Source: Pedobacter sp. R20-19
Lineage (GTDB): Bacteria; Bacteroidota; Bacteroidia; Sphingobacteriales; Sphingobacteriaceae
Length of the DNA stretch: 64,000 nucleotides
Direction of reading: 5' to 3'
Assembly (NCBI RefSeq): GCF_000708265.2
Contig: NZ_JCKI01000004.1
Span: 62,001-126,000 of the forward strand
In this document: piece after piece, positions 1-8,318 of the stretch
Layout: each line of letters opens with the position of its first letter
Numbering within the stretch: position 1 is the first letter of the stretch
Position numbers and translations under genes: made by a program
Notes under the pieces: model-generated
Told to the model about the DNA's origin: nothing
What the model saw: the letters and a program-made list of their open reading frames with translations, nothing else
The model's database searches: none

Positions 1-50
1 CTTACCCATTACGCCTGATAAAATTTTAGCAGATAGTTAGTATCGCTAGC

Positions 51-241
51 CGGGATCTCTAATCCCGGCTCTACTAATTGCGGATTTAAAATCCGCGGTT
101 AAATAAGGACGAGATTATAAATCTCGACCAACCACAATTTTTTATATTCATAGTGATATTGTTAGTCGGGATCTCCAATCCCGAATACTCTAACTGCGGA
201 TTTCAAATCCGCAATTACCTAAGAACTAGATTATAAAATCT
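51..241. repeat. Two tandem copies of a palindrome-rich intergenic repeat
   Basis: Two imperfect copies lie about 116 bp apart. Each carries three short perfect hairpins in the same order: CGGGAT...ATCCCG (51-67 and 167-183), GCGGATTT-AAATCCGC type (80-96 and 196-212), and GAGATT/AGATT...AATCT (111-125 and 228-241). Differences between copies fall mostly in the spacers and loops, while the stems are kept. This looks like a REP-type or small non-autonomous element. No coding sequence is visible in 1-302. Confidence 0.75.
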
Positions 242-251
242 CGACCAACAA

Positions 252-284
252 AAAAGGGCAAATCTCAATGAAATTTGCCCTTTT
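252..284 (-). terminator. Intrinsic terminator after the S8 peptidase gene
   Basis: A hairpin with AAAAGGGCAAAT and ATTTGCCCTTTT arms lies 19 bp past the stop codon at 303. Read on the minus strand it ends in a T-rich tract. Confidence 0.8.
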
Positions 285-302
285 AATAAATAGCGTTGAA
301 AA

Positions 303-1916
303 TTATTTAGCAGATGATTTTCCGCTGTAAGTTGCAGCTAATTTAAGTGCTTCGTAAGCATTTACCACGCCACCACTAATGCATAAATCAGAAAAAGGTA
401 CGGATACGGTTTCCGCATTTTCTTCATCACCTTTTTTATAAGACACATTATGGTTAACCTTCGTAACCGACTTTACAATAATTTCTTTTACTTGTGCTGC
501 CGATAGTTTAGGATAATAAGAACGAATTAATCCTGCTAAGCCAGCAACAACAGGGGATGCCATACTTGTTCCATCTAAATCTTTGTATTTAGAACCTGGA
601 ACCGTAGAATGAATTTTAACACCAGGCGCAAATACATCAACCTGTGTTTTACCAAAATTAGAGAAACTTGCTTTTAAAGTTTCATCATCTTTGGGTCCCG
701 ATGCACCAACTGTAATCCATGATGCGATGGTTTTTTCATCTAGGTCTTTATGGTTAGGAAAATTATTTTCGGTATCAATATCCTTATTTTCATTACCTGC
801 AGCCTGAACAATCAAAACATCTTTAGAAGCGGCATATTTCATAGCCTCATTCACAACCGCTTTATCCCAGCTATATGCCTTACCAAAACTCATATTAATA
901 ACTTTAGCACCATTATCAACAGCATAACGAATACTATTGGCTACATCTTTATCACGTTCATCACCATTTGGTGTGCAACGAACGCCCATAATTGCCACAT
1001 TATCAGCTACGCCCATAATTCCGATCTTATTGGTTCTATCAGCAGCAATAATACCAGCCACATGTGAACCATGCATGGCATCAGGACCAGTTACATCATT
1101 ATTACCATAAAACTTTTCAGTATCATCATTAGGGTTATCTCCAACAATGGCCCGTGGATCATAATCTATATTTAAGTTATATTCTGCCTGACGGGTATAA
1201 TAATCTACACCTTCTTTAATCGCATCATCATAAAATTCTTTATAAGAACCCTTATCCAATTGCTGAACCATCACCGATTGGATACGTCCTTCCATATCAT
1301 TGGCAGGCTTAAAGTTTTTAAAATCTTCAATAGTCGGATTTTCTTTGCCTATTTTCTTTACTACACCATCTAAAGCATTTTTAAAACCTGAAATTCCGGC
1401 CAATCCTTGTTTAGCTTCAGCCAGTTGTTTTTCAAGATCAGCCCTCATGGCTTTAAATGTTTCCCAATCTTTTTTATCCTTTTCAGCAACATTTGCATCC
1501 GTAGTATTGGCAAAGCGTGTTTGATCTCTTCGCACCAAACGGGTAAGTTCCAATGTTTCAAAATTTACAGATCCTTTTGGTCCACCGATAAAGTTCCAGC
1601 CATGTATATCATCTGCATAGCCATTTTTATCATCGTCTTTATTATTACCTGCAATTTCTTTAGCATTTACCCACATAATGCGCTTTAAATCTTCATGTGT
1701 AGCTTCAACACCGCCATCATTTACAGCAACGATTACCTTTGTTGATTTTTTGCCTTTAAGCAACTCCTTATAGGCTTTTTCAGTGCTGATTCCAAACGTT
1801 GAATCGGTTTTTAAATCAAGGTTTTGCCAGTTTGCTTTTTGTGCATTGGCAAATAATGGAACCGCAATAACAAATGCACCAGTTAACAGCACATTAAAAA
1901 TTCTATTCTTATTCAT
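303..1916 (-). CDS. S8 family (subtilisin-like) secreted serine protease
   Basis: A 537-residue exported protease. Residues 1-25 form a Sec signal peptide ending in ANAQ. The catalytic triad is visible: Asp67 in VAVNDGGVE, His282 in MHGSHVAGI and Ser451 in GTSMASPVVAG; the oxyanion Asn375 sits in QAAGNEN. The spacing from Asp to His is about 215 residues, far longer than the 30-40 usual in subtilisins. The insert (about 115-265) is charged and probably helical. No C-terminal sorting domain is seen, so the protein probably stays in the periplasm or is released. It is the last gene of a minus-strand row and is followed by a good terminator. The family is certain; the substrate is unknown. Confidence 0.93.
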   Translation of the reverse strand: MNKNRIFNVLLTGAFVIAVPLFANAQKANWQNLDLKTDSTFGISTEKAYKELLKGKKSTKVIVAVNDGGVEATHEDLKRIMWVNAKEIAGNNKDDDKNGYADDIHGWNFIGGPKGSVNFETLELTRLVRRDQTRFANTTDANVAEKDKKDWETFKAMRADLEKQLAEAKQGLAGISGFKNALDGVVKKIGKENPTIEDFKNFKPANDMEGRIQSVMVQQLDKGSYKEFYDDAIKEGVDYYTRQAEYNLNIDYDPRAIVGDNPNDDTEKFYGNNDVTGPDAMHGSHVAGIIAADRTNKIGIMGVADNVAIMGVRCTPNGDERDKDVANSIRYAVDNGAKVINMSFGKAYSWDKAVVNEAMKYAASKDVLIVQAAGNENKDIDTENNFPNHKDLDEKTIASWITVGASGPKDDETLKASFSNFGKTQVDVFAPGVKIHSTVPGSKYKDLDGTSMASPVVAGLAGLIRSYYPKLSAAQVKEIIVKSVTKVNHNVSYKKGDEENAETVSVPFSDLCISGGVVNAYEALKLAATYSGKSSAK

Positions 1917-2011
1917 TTGTGTTTTTTTTATTAAACGGCGAAAGATAATTTTAATTTTTTTCTTTCCTGTAAATTGTATTAAAAATGATGTTTTGCAAAC
2001 TTTATAAATAA

Positions 2012-2039
2012 AAAAAATCCCAATTAAATCGGGATTTTT
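2012..2039 (-). terminator. Intrinsic terminator after the DUF4142 gene
   Basis: Arms AAAAATCCC and GGGATTTTT flank a 9-nt loop, 25 bp past the stop codon at 2065. On the minus strand the hairpin runs into a long T tract. Confidence 0.8.
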
Positions 2040-2064
2040 AGGATATCATGCAATGTGTTAAATA

Positions 2065-2661
2065 TTATTTCAAACCAGATGCAATTTTTTTAGCCATTTC
2101 ATCATGTTGTTCTATAATAGCTAAAGTTTTGGTAGCCCATGTTTTTAAACCTGAATCTTTATTTGATATACCTTCTTTAAATAAGGCTACGGTTTTTTCA
2201 TGATCGGTAACCATCATATCGATATAGTGTTTATCAAATGAAGCACCTGTCATTTTTTTCATCTCATCCAGGTGGATTTGATCTTCTGCTGGTAAAGCAT
2301 CAGGAGTAATTACTTTCTTAGCTATCGCAAACGCCTTAAGCTCCTTATTGGCTTGTGTATGATCTGCCAGCATTTTTGCAGCAAAATCTTTAATTTTTTG
2401 ATCTGATGCATTTTTCAAGGCAATTTTAGCAGCTTCAACTTCCATAATGCCACCCACTGCAGCTTTTCTAAGGAAGGTAGCACCTGCTTCATCTATACCT
2501 GATTCTACAACCTCACTTCCGGCTACATGGTTACCATTAACCATTGTGGTATCTCCAGCTACGCTATCTTTTGTGGTAGCTGATTTTTTATCTGCCATTT
2601 GGCAAGCTTGAAAGGTAAAGGCGGATGCAACTATCGTTGATAGTATAAATATCTTTTTCAT
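2065..2661 (-). CDS. DUF4142 domain lipoprotein
   Basis: A 198-residue protein with a lipoprotein signal (MKKIFILST..., lipobox FQAC, Cys20). A short Ser/Thr/Asp-rich linker follows, then a DUF4142 domain at about 60-195. The domain shows the family's helical motifs: FLRKAAVGGIMEVEAAKIA, the MLADHTQANKEL segment and YIDMMVTDHEKTVALF, the last with the conserved DH pair. The family folds as a ferritin-like helical bundle and is common and multi-copy in soil Bacteroidota; its biochemical role is not established. It lies 52 bp after the GNAT gene and has its own terminator. Confidence 0.85.
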   Translation of the reverse strand: MKKIFILSTIVASAFTFQACQMADKKSATTKDSVAGDTTMVNGNHVAGSEVVESGIDEAGATFLRKAAVGGIMEVEAAKIALKNASDQKIKDFAAKMLADHTQANKELKAFAIAKKVITPDALPAEDQIHLDEMKKMTGASFDKHYIDMMVTDHEKTVALFKEGISNKDSGLKTWATKTLAIIEQHDEMAKKIASGLK

Positions 2662-2713
2662 GTATATTCTAGTATTGATATGGATTTAAAACAAGTGTTA
2701 ATGAAAAAGGTTT

Positions 2714-3169
2714 TTAATCCATATCAGTATCTGTTTTTTGATAAAGATTTGATACAACAATTCCCATCTGCCTATCAGGATTTTCAAGTGACTTAAAGCC
2801 AAATTGTTCATATAAACTGTGTGCATCCAACGTAGCCAATTGATAACGGCGCAAGCCTTGAAGGTCAGGATGAAAAATCATAAAGGCCATTAGCTTTTTA
2901 GATAAGCCTAATCCACGGTATGCAGTGGCAATATAAACATCACAAAGCCATCCAAAAGTTGCCTTATCTGTAACCCAGCGGGCGAAACCGACTTGTTTAT
3001 GATTCTTGTATATTCCAAAGCATAATGAATTTTCTATAGAGCGCTGAACTATTTCCAATGGAATATTTTTTGCCCAGTAAGATTCTTTACTCAAATAAAG
3101 ATGAATGGATTCAACCTGAAGCAATTCTTTCTGATCGGAAAAGATGAAACCGTTTTCGCTTATCTGCAT
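2714..3169 (-). CDS. GNAT family N-acetyltransferase
   Basis: A 151-residue acetyltransferase of the GNAT fold. Motif A is clear (VYIATAYRGLGLSKKLM, with the RGxGxS acetyl-CoA pyrophosphate loop). The C-terminal part (HSLYEQFGF) is the usual motif B Tyr/Phe region. I chose the ATG at 3169; the frame is open to a TTG at 3208, but that extension adds only 13 residues with no family similarity. It lies 55 bp after yajQ on the same strand. The acceptor substrate cannot be read from sequence. Confidence 0.85.
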   Translation of the reverse strand: MQISENGFIFSDQKELLQVESIHLYLSKESYWAKNIPLEIVQRSIENSLCFGIYKNHKQVGFARWVTDKATFGWLCDVYIATAYRGLGLSKKLMAFMIFHPDLQGLRRYQLATLDAHSLYEQFGFKSLENPDRQMGIVVSNLYQKTDTDMD

Positions 3170-3224
3170 ATCAATAAGATAAAGAAATTTAATGAGTTGA
3201 TATATCAAACATCAGCGCCATATC

Positions 3225-3716
3225 TTAATTGCGCATATTGATAAACTGCAAAGGCTGATCAAAATCTTCACTTCTACATAAAGTAATAACCGCCTGAAGA
3301 TCATCTATTTTTTTTGCTGTTACCCGTACCTGATCATCCATAATAGCAGGTTGCACCTTTAAGCCACTGGCTTTAATTTTTGCCACCACCTTTTTGGCTG
3401 CTTCCTTGTCTAACCCTTCCTTAATGGTAATTTCTTTTCGGATCATATTGCCAGAAGCAATGGTCTCTTTACCAAAATCCATACTTTTAGGGTCTAAATT
3501 CTGTTTCATCATTCTGGAGATAATAGAGCCTTCAATGGCTTTTAAACGCATATCATCTTCAGTTACAATGGTAACAATATTTGTTTTCTTATCCAGATCG
3601 ACAGTACTTTTCGAACCGTTGAAATCAAAACGGTTTAGTATTTCCTTTTTAGCATTGTTAATCGCGTTGTCAAGAGTCTGCGCATCAACTTTACTTACAA
3701 TATCAAAAGAAGGCAT
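3225..3716 (-). CDS. yajQ: YajQ family nucleotide-binding protein (DUF520)
   Basis: A 163-residue cytoplasmic protein with two ferredoxin-like repeats, matching YajQ over its whole length: MPSFDIVSKVD at the N-terminus, NRFDFNGSKST, then IRKEITIKEGLDKEAAKKV and QVRVTAKKIDDLQ. Some YajQ proteins bind cyclic di-GMP; others bind tRNA or GTP. The frame is open 44 residues further upstream, but that part is hydrophobic low-complexity translation and the ATG at 3716 gives the exact family start. The gene is divergent from the H1-like gene, with 75 bp between starts. Confidence 0.93.
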   Translation of the reverse strand: MPSFDIVSKVDAQTLDNAINNAKKEILNRFDFNGSKSTVDLDKKTNIVTIVTEDDMRLKAIEGSIISRMMKQNLDPKSMDFGKETIASGNMIRKEITIKEGLDKEAAKKVVAKIKASGLKVQPAIMDDQVRVTAKKIDDLQAVITLCRSEDFDQPLQFINMRN

Positions 3717-3791
3717 GGTTTTAGCTTTAAGGTAAAAAATTAGTAGATTTAAAAAGAAATAAATCCGTTTCACAAAAAAACGAAAAATAAT

Positions 3792-4412
3792 ATGAAAACC
3801 ACTAAAGCAAAGTCTCAAAAAGTAACTAAAAAAGATGCTAAAAAACATTTAGAACAATCTTTAACTGCGCAATTTTTAGAGGTGGTCATGAGCCTCGGCC
3901 ATGATGCATCAGAGATTAGTACTGAAGTGGCAAAAGCAAGCAAACGTGTTGCAAAAAAATTAACTAAGAAATTTACGGTAATTAAAGCAGATGTTGGCCA
4001 TAAAATTGATGACATTTTACATTCATCAAAAGAAAAGATTAAAGAGGTTAAGGAACCTATTACCAAGGCAGAAAAAAGTGCTGCTAAGGTGGTTAAAAAA
4101 GCAGTTGCTAAAGCAAAACCTGTTGTACAAAGTGTTAAGGTAGCCGCTATTGCAACAGAAGAAAAAGCAGAAAAAGCGATTGCCAAACCAGTTAAAGCGG
4201 TTAAAGAAAGTGTAGATGAGATCAAAACAGCAGTTAAACCAAAGATAGATTCTGCAAAAGAGGAAGTTGCTGCTGTAGCTGCTAAAACAAGTACTGCTGT
4301 TAAGAAGACAGCTAAAAAAACTACAGAATCAACAAAAGATGCCGCGTCAGAGGTTAAAGATAAGATTGCTCCGGTTGTGAAGAAAGTAGTAAAAGTGCCA
4401 TTAAAAAAATAA
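3792..4412 (+). CDS. Histone H1-like Lys/Ala-rich protein
   Basis: A 206-residue, very basic protein made almost wholly of Lys, Ala, Val, Thr and Glu. Residues 1-90 are amphipathic and helix-prone (SLTAQFLEVVMSLGHDASE...). Residues 90-206 are Lys/Ala repeats such as AAKVVKKAVAKAKPVV and KKTAKKTTESTKDAA, resembling eukaryotic H1 tails and bacterial AlgP or PhaF C-termini. No signal peptide is seen, so it is probably nucleoid- or granule-associated. It lies directly upstream of ppk1-ppx on the same strand, 98 bp before ppk1. A polycation beside a polyphosphate synthase is suggestive, but a role in granule handling is inference. A LEA-like or nucleoid-compaction protein is the alternative. Confidence 0.8.
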   Translation: MKTTKAKSQKVTKKDAKKHLEQSLTAQFLEVVMSLGHDASEISTEVAKASKRVAKKLTKKFTVIKADVGHKIDDILHSSKEKIKEVKEPITKAEKSAAKVVKKAVAKAKPVVQSVKVAAIATEEKAEKAIAKPVKAVKESVDEIKTAVKPKIDSAKEEVAAVAAKTSTAVKKTAKKTTESTKDAASEVKDKIAPVVKKVVKVPLKK

Positions 4413-4416
4413 TTTG

Positions 4417-4473
4417 TTAACGTTAACCTGTGTACGAATTAACATGGATTTAACAAAATAATATGCAGTTTTG
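4417..4473 (+). promoter_or_regulatory. Pho-box-like direct repeats and -7-like element upstream of ppk1
   Basis: TTAACA at 4439-4444 and TTAACA at 4450-4455 are separated by 5 bp, giving the 11-bp period bound by PhoB/PhoP-type regulators. A TTAACG at 4417-4422 lies in register two periods upstream. Ten bases after the last repeat is CAgtTTTG (4466-4473), a five-of-six match to the Bacteroidota -7 box TAnnTTTG. Binding by a Pho regulator is inferred. Confidence 0.6.
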
Positions 4474-4476
4474 AGC

Positions 4477-4508
4477 ATCCCTGTTTCAGCAGGGATTTTT
4501 ATTTTTTT
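4477..4508 (+). terminator. Hairpin plus T tract between the H1-like gene and ppk1
   Basis: Arms ATCCCTG (4477-4483) and CAGGGAT (4490-4496) with a 6-nt loop are followed by a T-rich run ending 2 bp before the ppk1 ATG. It fits a terminator for the H1-like gene. If ppk1 starts from the upstream -7-like box, the same hairpin would sit at the 5' end of the ppk1 mRNA. Confidence 0.75.
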
Positions 4509-4510
4509 AA

Positions 4511-6571
4511 ATGAGCAAGAAGAAGATACCATTTTTAAATCGTGAAATTAGTTGGCTTTACTTTAATGATCGAGTTTTGCAGGAAGCCGCTGATGAAACT
4601 GTGCCGCTTATCGAACGAATAAAGTTTTTATCAATCTTTTCATCTAATCTGGAAGAATTTTATCGGGTGAGGGTTGCCACAATGACTCGGTTGACTAACC
4701 TGAATGATAAGGCTAAAGCACTTCTAGGATTTAATCCGCGTAAAATTCTTAATGAAATTAAAAACATTGTTGTTAAACAGGAGCGAAAATTCGATCAGCT
4801 TTTTCAGGCAACCCTAATTAATGAGTTAGCACAAAATAGAATCTTTATTTTAAATGATACCCAGCTTAATGTAAGCAGGGGAGAATTTGTCAAAAATCAC
4901 TTTCGTGATAAAATTCTCTCGAATTTGGTTCCGATTATGCTGGACATGGATAAGCCTTTTCCAGAACTGAAAGACAGGTATCTTTACTTCTTTGTTAAGC
5001 TTTCTAAAAAAGATACCAAAGTAAGAGAGAAATATGCTTTAATTGAAATCCCTCCCAACTTACCAAGATTTTTAGTACTACCGGAAACGAACGACCTTAA
5101 ATTTATTATTCTGGCAGAAGACATTATCCGTTATTGCCTTGACGATATTTTTTACGTATTTACTTATGATAATCTTGAGGCGTATTCCATTCAGCTAACC
5201 AGGGATGCCGAATTGGATATTGATAAAAACATCAACGATAAGTTTATTGAGGATTTAAAAAGCAGTCTGGAAAAGCGAAAAAAAGGTAAACCAATGCGTT
5301 TACTTTATGATTCGGCCATGCCGCTTAATATGTTAACTGTTTTAGTTAATAAACTGAAACTAGAGGCAGAAAGTTTAATTCCCGGAAACCGGTACCACAA
5401 GTTTGGAGATTTTATTTCTTTCCCAAACGTAGGAAAGAAGGAGTTAGAATATGCGCCTAATGTCCCGCTTAAGGTTCATGATCTTCATCGTACACAAAGC
5501 ATGTTTAATAAGGTGGCACAACGCGATTATCTCGTTAATCTTCCTTACCAATCTTATGATTACATTATTCTTTTCCTCCGTGAAGCAGCTATAGATCCAA
5601 AGGTTACCGAAATTCAGATTACCTTATATCGACTCGCTGAAAATTCTAAAGTAATTAATGCGCTCATTAATGCAGCAAAAAACGGAAAAGCTGTTTCTGT
5701 TCTGCTAGAGTTAAAAGCAAGGTTTGATGAGCAAGCCAATATTTTCTGGACTACGCGCTTAATGGAAGAAGGGGTAAAAGTAAATTATGGATTAACAGAT
5801 TATAAGGTACACTCCAAAATTTGCCTCGTTAAACGAATAGAAAAAGAAAAACCAGTTTATTATGCTAACCTGGCTACTGGTAACTTCAATGAAAAAACGG
5901 CTGGCTTATATTGCGACCATAGTATTTTCACCGCAAGGAAGGAAATTACCAATGATTTAGTTAAACTATTTGATGCCTTAAGTAAACGTACCGTAACGAA
6001 AGGATTCAGACATTTAATTGTATCACCGCTGGAAAGCCGATCTAAGCTGGTTAATTTTATTAATCGGGAAATCAGAAACGCAAAGGCTGGCAAAATAGCT
6101 TACATTTTATTAAAGGTTAATAGCCTGGCTGACGAGGGTATTATTTCCAAGCTTTATGATGCGAGTAATGCCGGTGTTAAAATACAATTAATTATTCGCG
6201 GCATCTGCTGTTTGGTACCTGGTGTAAAAGGCTTTAGTGAAAATATTACAGCAATTAGCATTATTGATAAGTTTTTAGAACATGCCCGAGTGTATATTTT
6301 CAGCAATAACGGTAAAAATGATATGTACTTATCATCTGCTGATTTAATGAGCAGAAATTTTGAACACAGGGTTGAAGTTGGTTTCCCGGTTCTAGATCCA
6401 GATGTAAAACAAGAGATTCAGGATATTATTGATTTGCAATTACAGGATAATACCAAGTCACGTCAGATCAATGCATTAAACAACAACAAGTATCACAAAA
6501 ACAGGCTAAGTAAAAAAATCAGGGCACAAGTTGATACCTATAACTATTTAAAAACCAAGCACCAATTATAA
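4511..6571 (+). CDS. ppk1: Polyphosphate kinase 1
   Basis: A 686-residue enzyme that polymerises the gamma-phosphate of ATP into inorganic polyphosphate, reversibly, usually at the inner face of the membrane. The N-domain starts with FLNREISWLYFNDRVLQEA and FSSNLEEFYRVRVA. The phospholipase-D-like catalytic domains carry His434 in DYKVHSKI (the phosphorylated His, E. coli His435), the ATGNFNE loop at 456-462, and His591 in FLEHARVYIF (E. coli His592). The C-terminal LMSRNFEHRVE is typical. Length is normal. The stop codon overlaps the ppx start by one base (TAATG), so the two are coupled. Direct repeats upstream suggest phosphate control. Confidence 0.97.
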   Translation: MSKKKIPFLNREISWLYFNDRVLQEAADETVPLIERIKFLSIFSSNLEEFYRVRVATMTRLTNLNDKAKALLGFNPRKILNEIKNIVVKQERKFDQLFQATLINELAQNRIFILNDTQLNVSRGEFVKNHFRDKILSNLVPIMLDMDKPFPELKDRYLYFFVKLSKKDTKVREKYALIEIPPNLPRFLVLPETNDLKFIILAEDIIRYCLDDIFYVFTYDNLEAYSIQLTRDAELDIDKNINDKFIEDLKSSLEKRKKGKPMRLLYDSAMPLNMLTVLVNKLKLEAESLIPGNRYHKFGDFISFPNVGKKELEYAPNVPLKVHDLHRTQSMFNKVAQRDYLVNLPYQSYDYIILFLREAAIDPKVTEIQITLYRLAENSKVINALINAAKNGKAVSVLLELKARFDEQANIFWTTRLMEEGVKVNYGLTDYKVHSKICLVKRIEKEKPVYYANLATGNFNEKTAGLYCDHSIFTARKEITNDLVKLFDALSKRTVTKGFRHLIVSPLESRSKLVNFINREIRNAKAGKIAYILLKVNSLADEGIISKLYDASNAGVKIQLIIRGICCLVPGVKGFSENITAISIIDKFLEHARVYIFSNNGKNDMYLSSADLMSRNFEHRVEVGFPVLDPDVKQEIQDIIDLQLQDNTKSRQINALNNNKYHKNRLSKKIRAQVDTYNYLKTKHQL

Positions 6572-7452
6572 TGTTAAGATACGCAGCTATAGATATCGGT
6601 TCTAACGCGGTAAGGCTACTCATTGCAGATATCAGCAAACACGAGGGCGAATTCAAATACAAAAAAAACACTTTAATCCGTGTACCACTTCGTTTGGGAG
6701 ATGATGCGTTTCTTGATCAACAGATCTCTGAGAAAAAAACGGGAGACTTGGTCAAAACCATGATGGCATTTAAAAATTTGATGGATGTTTATCATGTATC
6801 AGAATACCTGGCATGTGCCACTTCGGCCATGCGTGAGGCTAAAAACGGCAATGACATTGTTAAATTGATTAAAGAGAAAACAGAAATTAACCTGGAAATT
6901 ATAGAAGGCCAACGTGAAGCAAATATTATATATGCCAATCACATTGAAGCGGATCTTGATAACAGTAAAACATATTTATATATTGATGTAGGCGGGGGTA
7001 GTACTGAACTTTCTATTTTTGTGGAAGGCACACCTCAGGCTTCTAAATCTTTCGATATTGGTACCATTAGAATGTTGGATAACCAGGATAAAGAAGAAAC
7101 TTGGGAGGAGATGAAGGAATGGGTAAAAGAACATACCAAGGGCCATAAACATTTGGCAGGCATTGGTACAGGTGGTAACATAAATAAGCTATTTCGCATG
7201 AGTGAGGAGAAAGATAACGCTCCACTTTCTTTGCAAAAACTAAATGCACTTTATAACAAGCTCACCAGTTATTCTTTAAAAGAAAGAATTAACACCTTAC
7301 GCTTAAATCCTGATCGTGCGGATGTAATTATCCCAGCCAGTGAAATTTATTTAACCTTAATGAAATGGACTGGAATAAAACAACTTTATGTACCTAAAGT
7401 AGGCATGGCAGATGGAATTATTAAGTTGTTAATTGAGGAGAAATTAAGTTAA
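6571..7452 (+). CDS. ppx: Exopolyphosphatase, short Ppx/GppA type
   Basis: A 293-residue member of the actin-like ASKHA phosphatases; it should release phosphate from polyphosphate ends (PPX) or hydrolyse pppGpp (GppA). The first phosphate loop is AAIDIGSNAVRLLIAD (3-18) and the second is YIDVGGGSTELSIF (about 137-150). A GIGTGGNINKL loop follows. The C-terminal HD-type domain of long E. coli Ppx is absent, as in many short homologues. Translational coupling to ppk1 and the shared polyP substrate favour PPX over GppA. A perfect palindrome terminates the operon. Confidence 0.9.
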   Translation: MLRYAAIDIGSNAVRLLIADISKHEGEFKYKKNTLIRVPLRLGDDAFLDQQISEKKTGDLVKTMMAFKNLMDVYHVSEYLACATSAMREAKNGNDIVKLIKEKTEINLEIIEGQREANIIYANHIEADLDNSKTYLYIDVGGGSTELSIFVEGTPQASKSFDIGTIRMLDNQDKEETWEEMKEWVKEHTKGHKHLAGIGTGGNINKLFRMSEEKDNAPLSLQKLNALYNKLTSYSLKERINTLRLNPDRADVIIPASEIYLTLMKWTGIKQLYVPKVGMADGIIKLLIEEKLS

Positions 7453-7460
7453 AAGTTAAT

Positions 7461-7493
7461 AAACCAATAAGGTTTTTAAAACCTTATTGGTTT
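7461..7493. terminator. Perfect palindromic terminator between ppx and pgl
   Basis: A 16-bp perfect arm (AAACCAATAAGGTTTT) and its complement are separated by about one base, between two converging genes, so it can stop both transcripts. A hairpin of similar style, rich in AACCTTAT, follows the PPK2 gene at 32291. Confidence 0.8.
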
Positions 7494-7504
7494 GAATATT
7501 TAAA

Positions 7505-8230
7505 TTATTCCTCTAATAATTTTGTAGCTGCTTCATCAGTAAACCACGTAAGTTTACCATCAATAGGATCAATTAATTGCGAAGGATACAAATCGAAATT
7601 TTTCTCCTCGTCTCCAATTACATGCTTCAAAGCTTCTGCTTTATTTTCACCAAAAACCAGAAAGGCCACGTTATCAGCTTTATTAATTAAAGGAGCGGTG
7701 AAACTGATTCGATAGGTGTTTAATTTCTCCACAAATACTGAAGCAATACCAACTTCTTCATCTTTAACTAAATCTGTATGCGGAAAAATCGATGCTGTAT
7801 GCGCATCATCACCCATACCTAAAAGAATCAGATCAAAGGCAAGATCTTCACCTTTAAAATGCTGATCAATTGATTTTTTGTATTCAATAGCAGCCTTTTC
7901 CGGAGCTAAACTTGTATTTACATAAAAAATATGGTCTTCCTTTATTCCAAGAGGATCAAGTAAGGTTTTTTTTGCCATGAGGCCATTATAGTTTTCATCA
8001 TCCGAAGGCACATTTCGTTCATCACCGAAGAAAAAGTAAACCTTCTCCCAATCAATTCTGTGTTCACATTCAGTAGCCAGAAGATGATAAAGTGCTTTTG
8101 GAGAGCTTCCACCAGTTAAAACAAAATTGAAGCGATCATTTTCTTCAATCGACATTTCCGCGATTTTGATCACATAATCAGCTAAATCCTGATTTAATTC
8201 TTCAAGCGTTTTATAAATGAGTAGATTCAT
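7505..8230 (-). CDS. pgl: 6-phosphogluconolactonase
   Basis: A 241-residue cytosolic enzyme hydrolysing 6-phosphogluconolactone to 6-phosphogluconate, the second oxidative step of the pentose phosphate pathway. The SugarP isomerase-like fold shows LTGGSSPKALYHLL (phosphate loop), VYFFFGDERNVPSDDENYN and LLGMGDDAHTASIFPH, all family signatures. It is third in the gnd-zwf-pgl row, 88 bp after zwf, and ends at a bidirectional terminator facing ppx. Confidence 0.95.
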   Translation of the reverse strand: MNLLIYKTLEELNQDLADYVIKIAEMSIEENDRFNFVLTGGSSPKALYHLLATECEHRIDWEKVYFFFGDERNVPSDDENYNGLMAKKTLLDPLGIKEDHIFYVNTSLAPEKAAIEYKKSIDQHFKGEDLAFDLILLGMGDDAHTASIFPHTDLVKDEEVGIASVFVEKLNTYRISFTAPLINKADNVAFLVFGENKAEALKHVIGDEEKNFDLYPSQLIDPIDGKLTWFTDEAATKLLEE

Positions 8231-8318
8231 ATTTATAGTTTAATCGTCATTACAAAGCATAAAGAAACCCTAAATACTTTTAAGATTACTTTGTGCTTCG
8301 CAATAAACGGCATAAAAA

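Noticed and set aside
3717..3848. N-terminal extension of YajQ
   Set aside because: Low-complexity hydrophobic translation of AT-rich upstream DNA; the family starts exactly at the ATG at 3716.
3815..4225. 136-codon antisense frame opposite the H1-like gene
   Set aside because: A by-product of the Lys/Ala repeat codons; no start context or family likeness.
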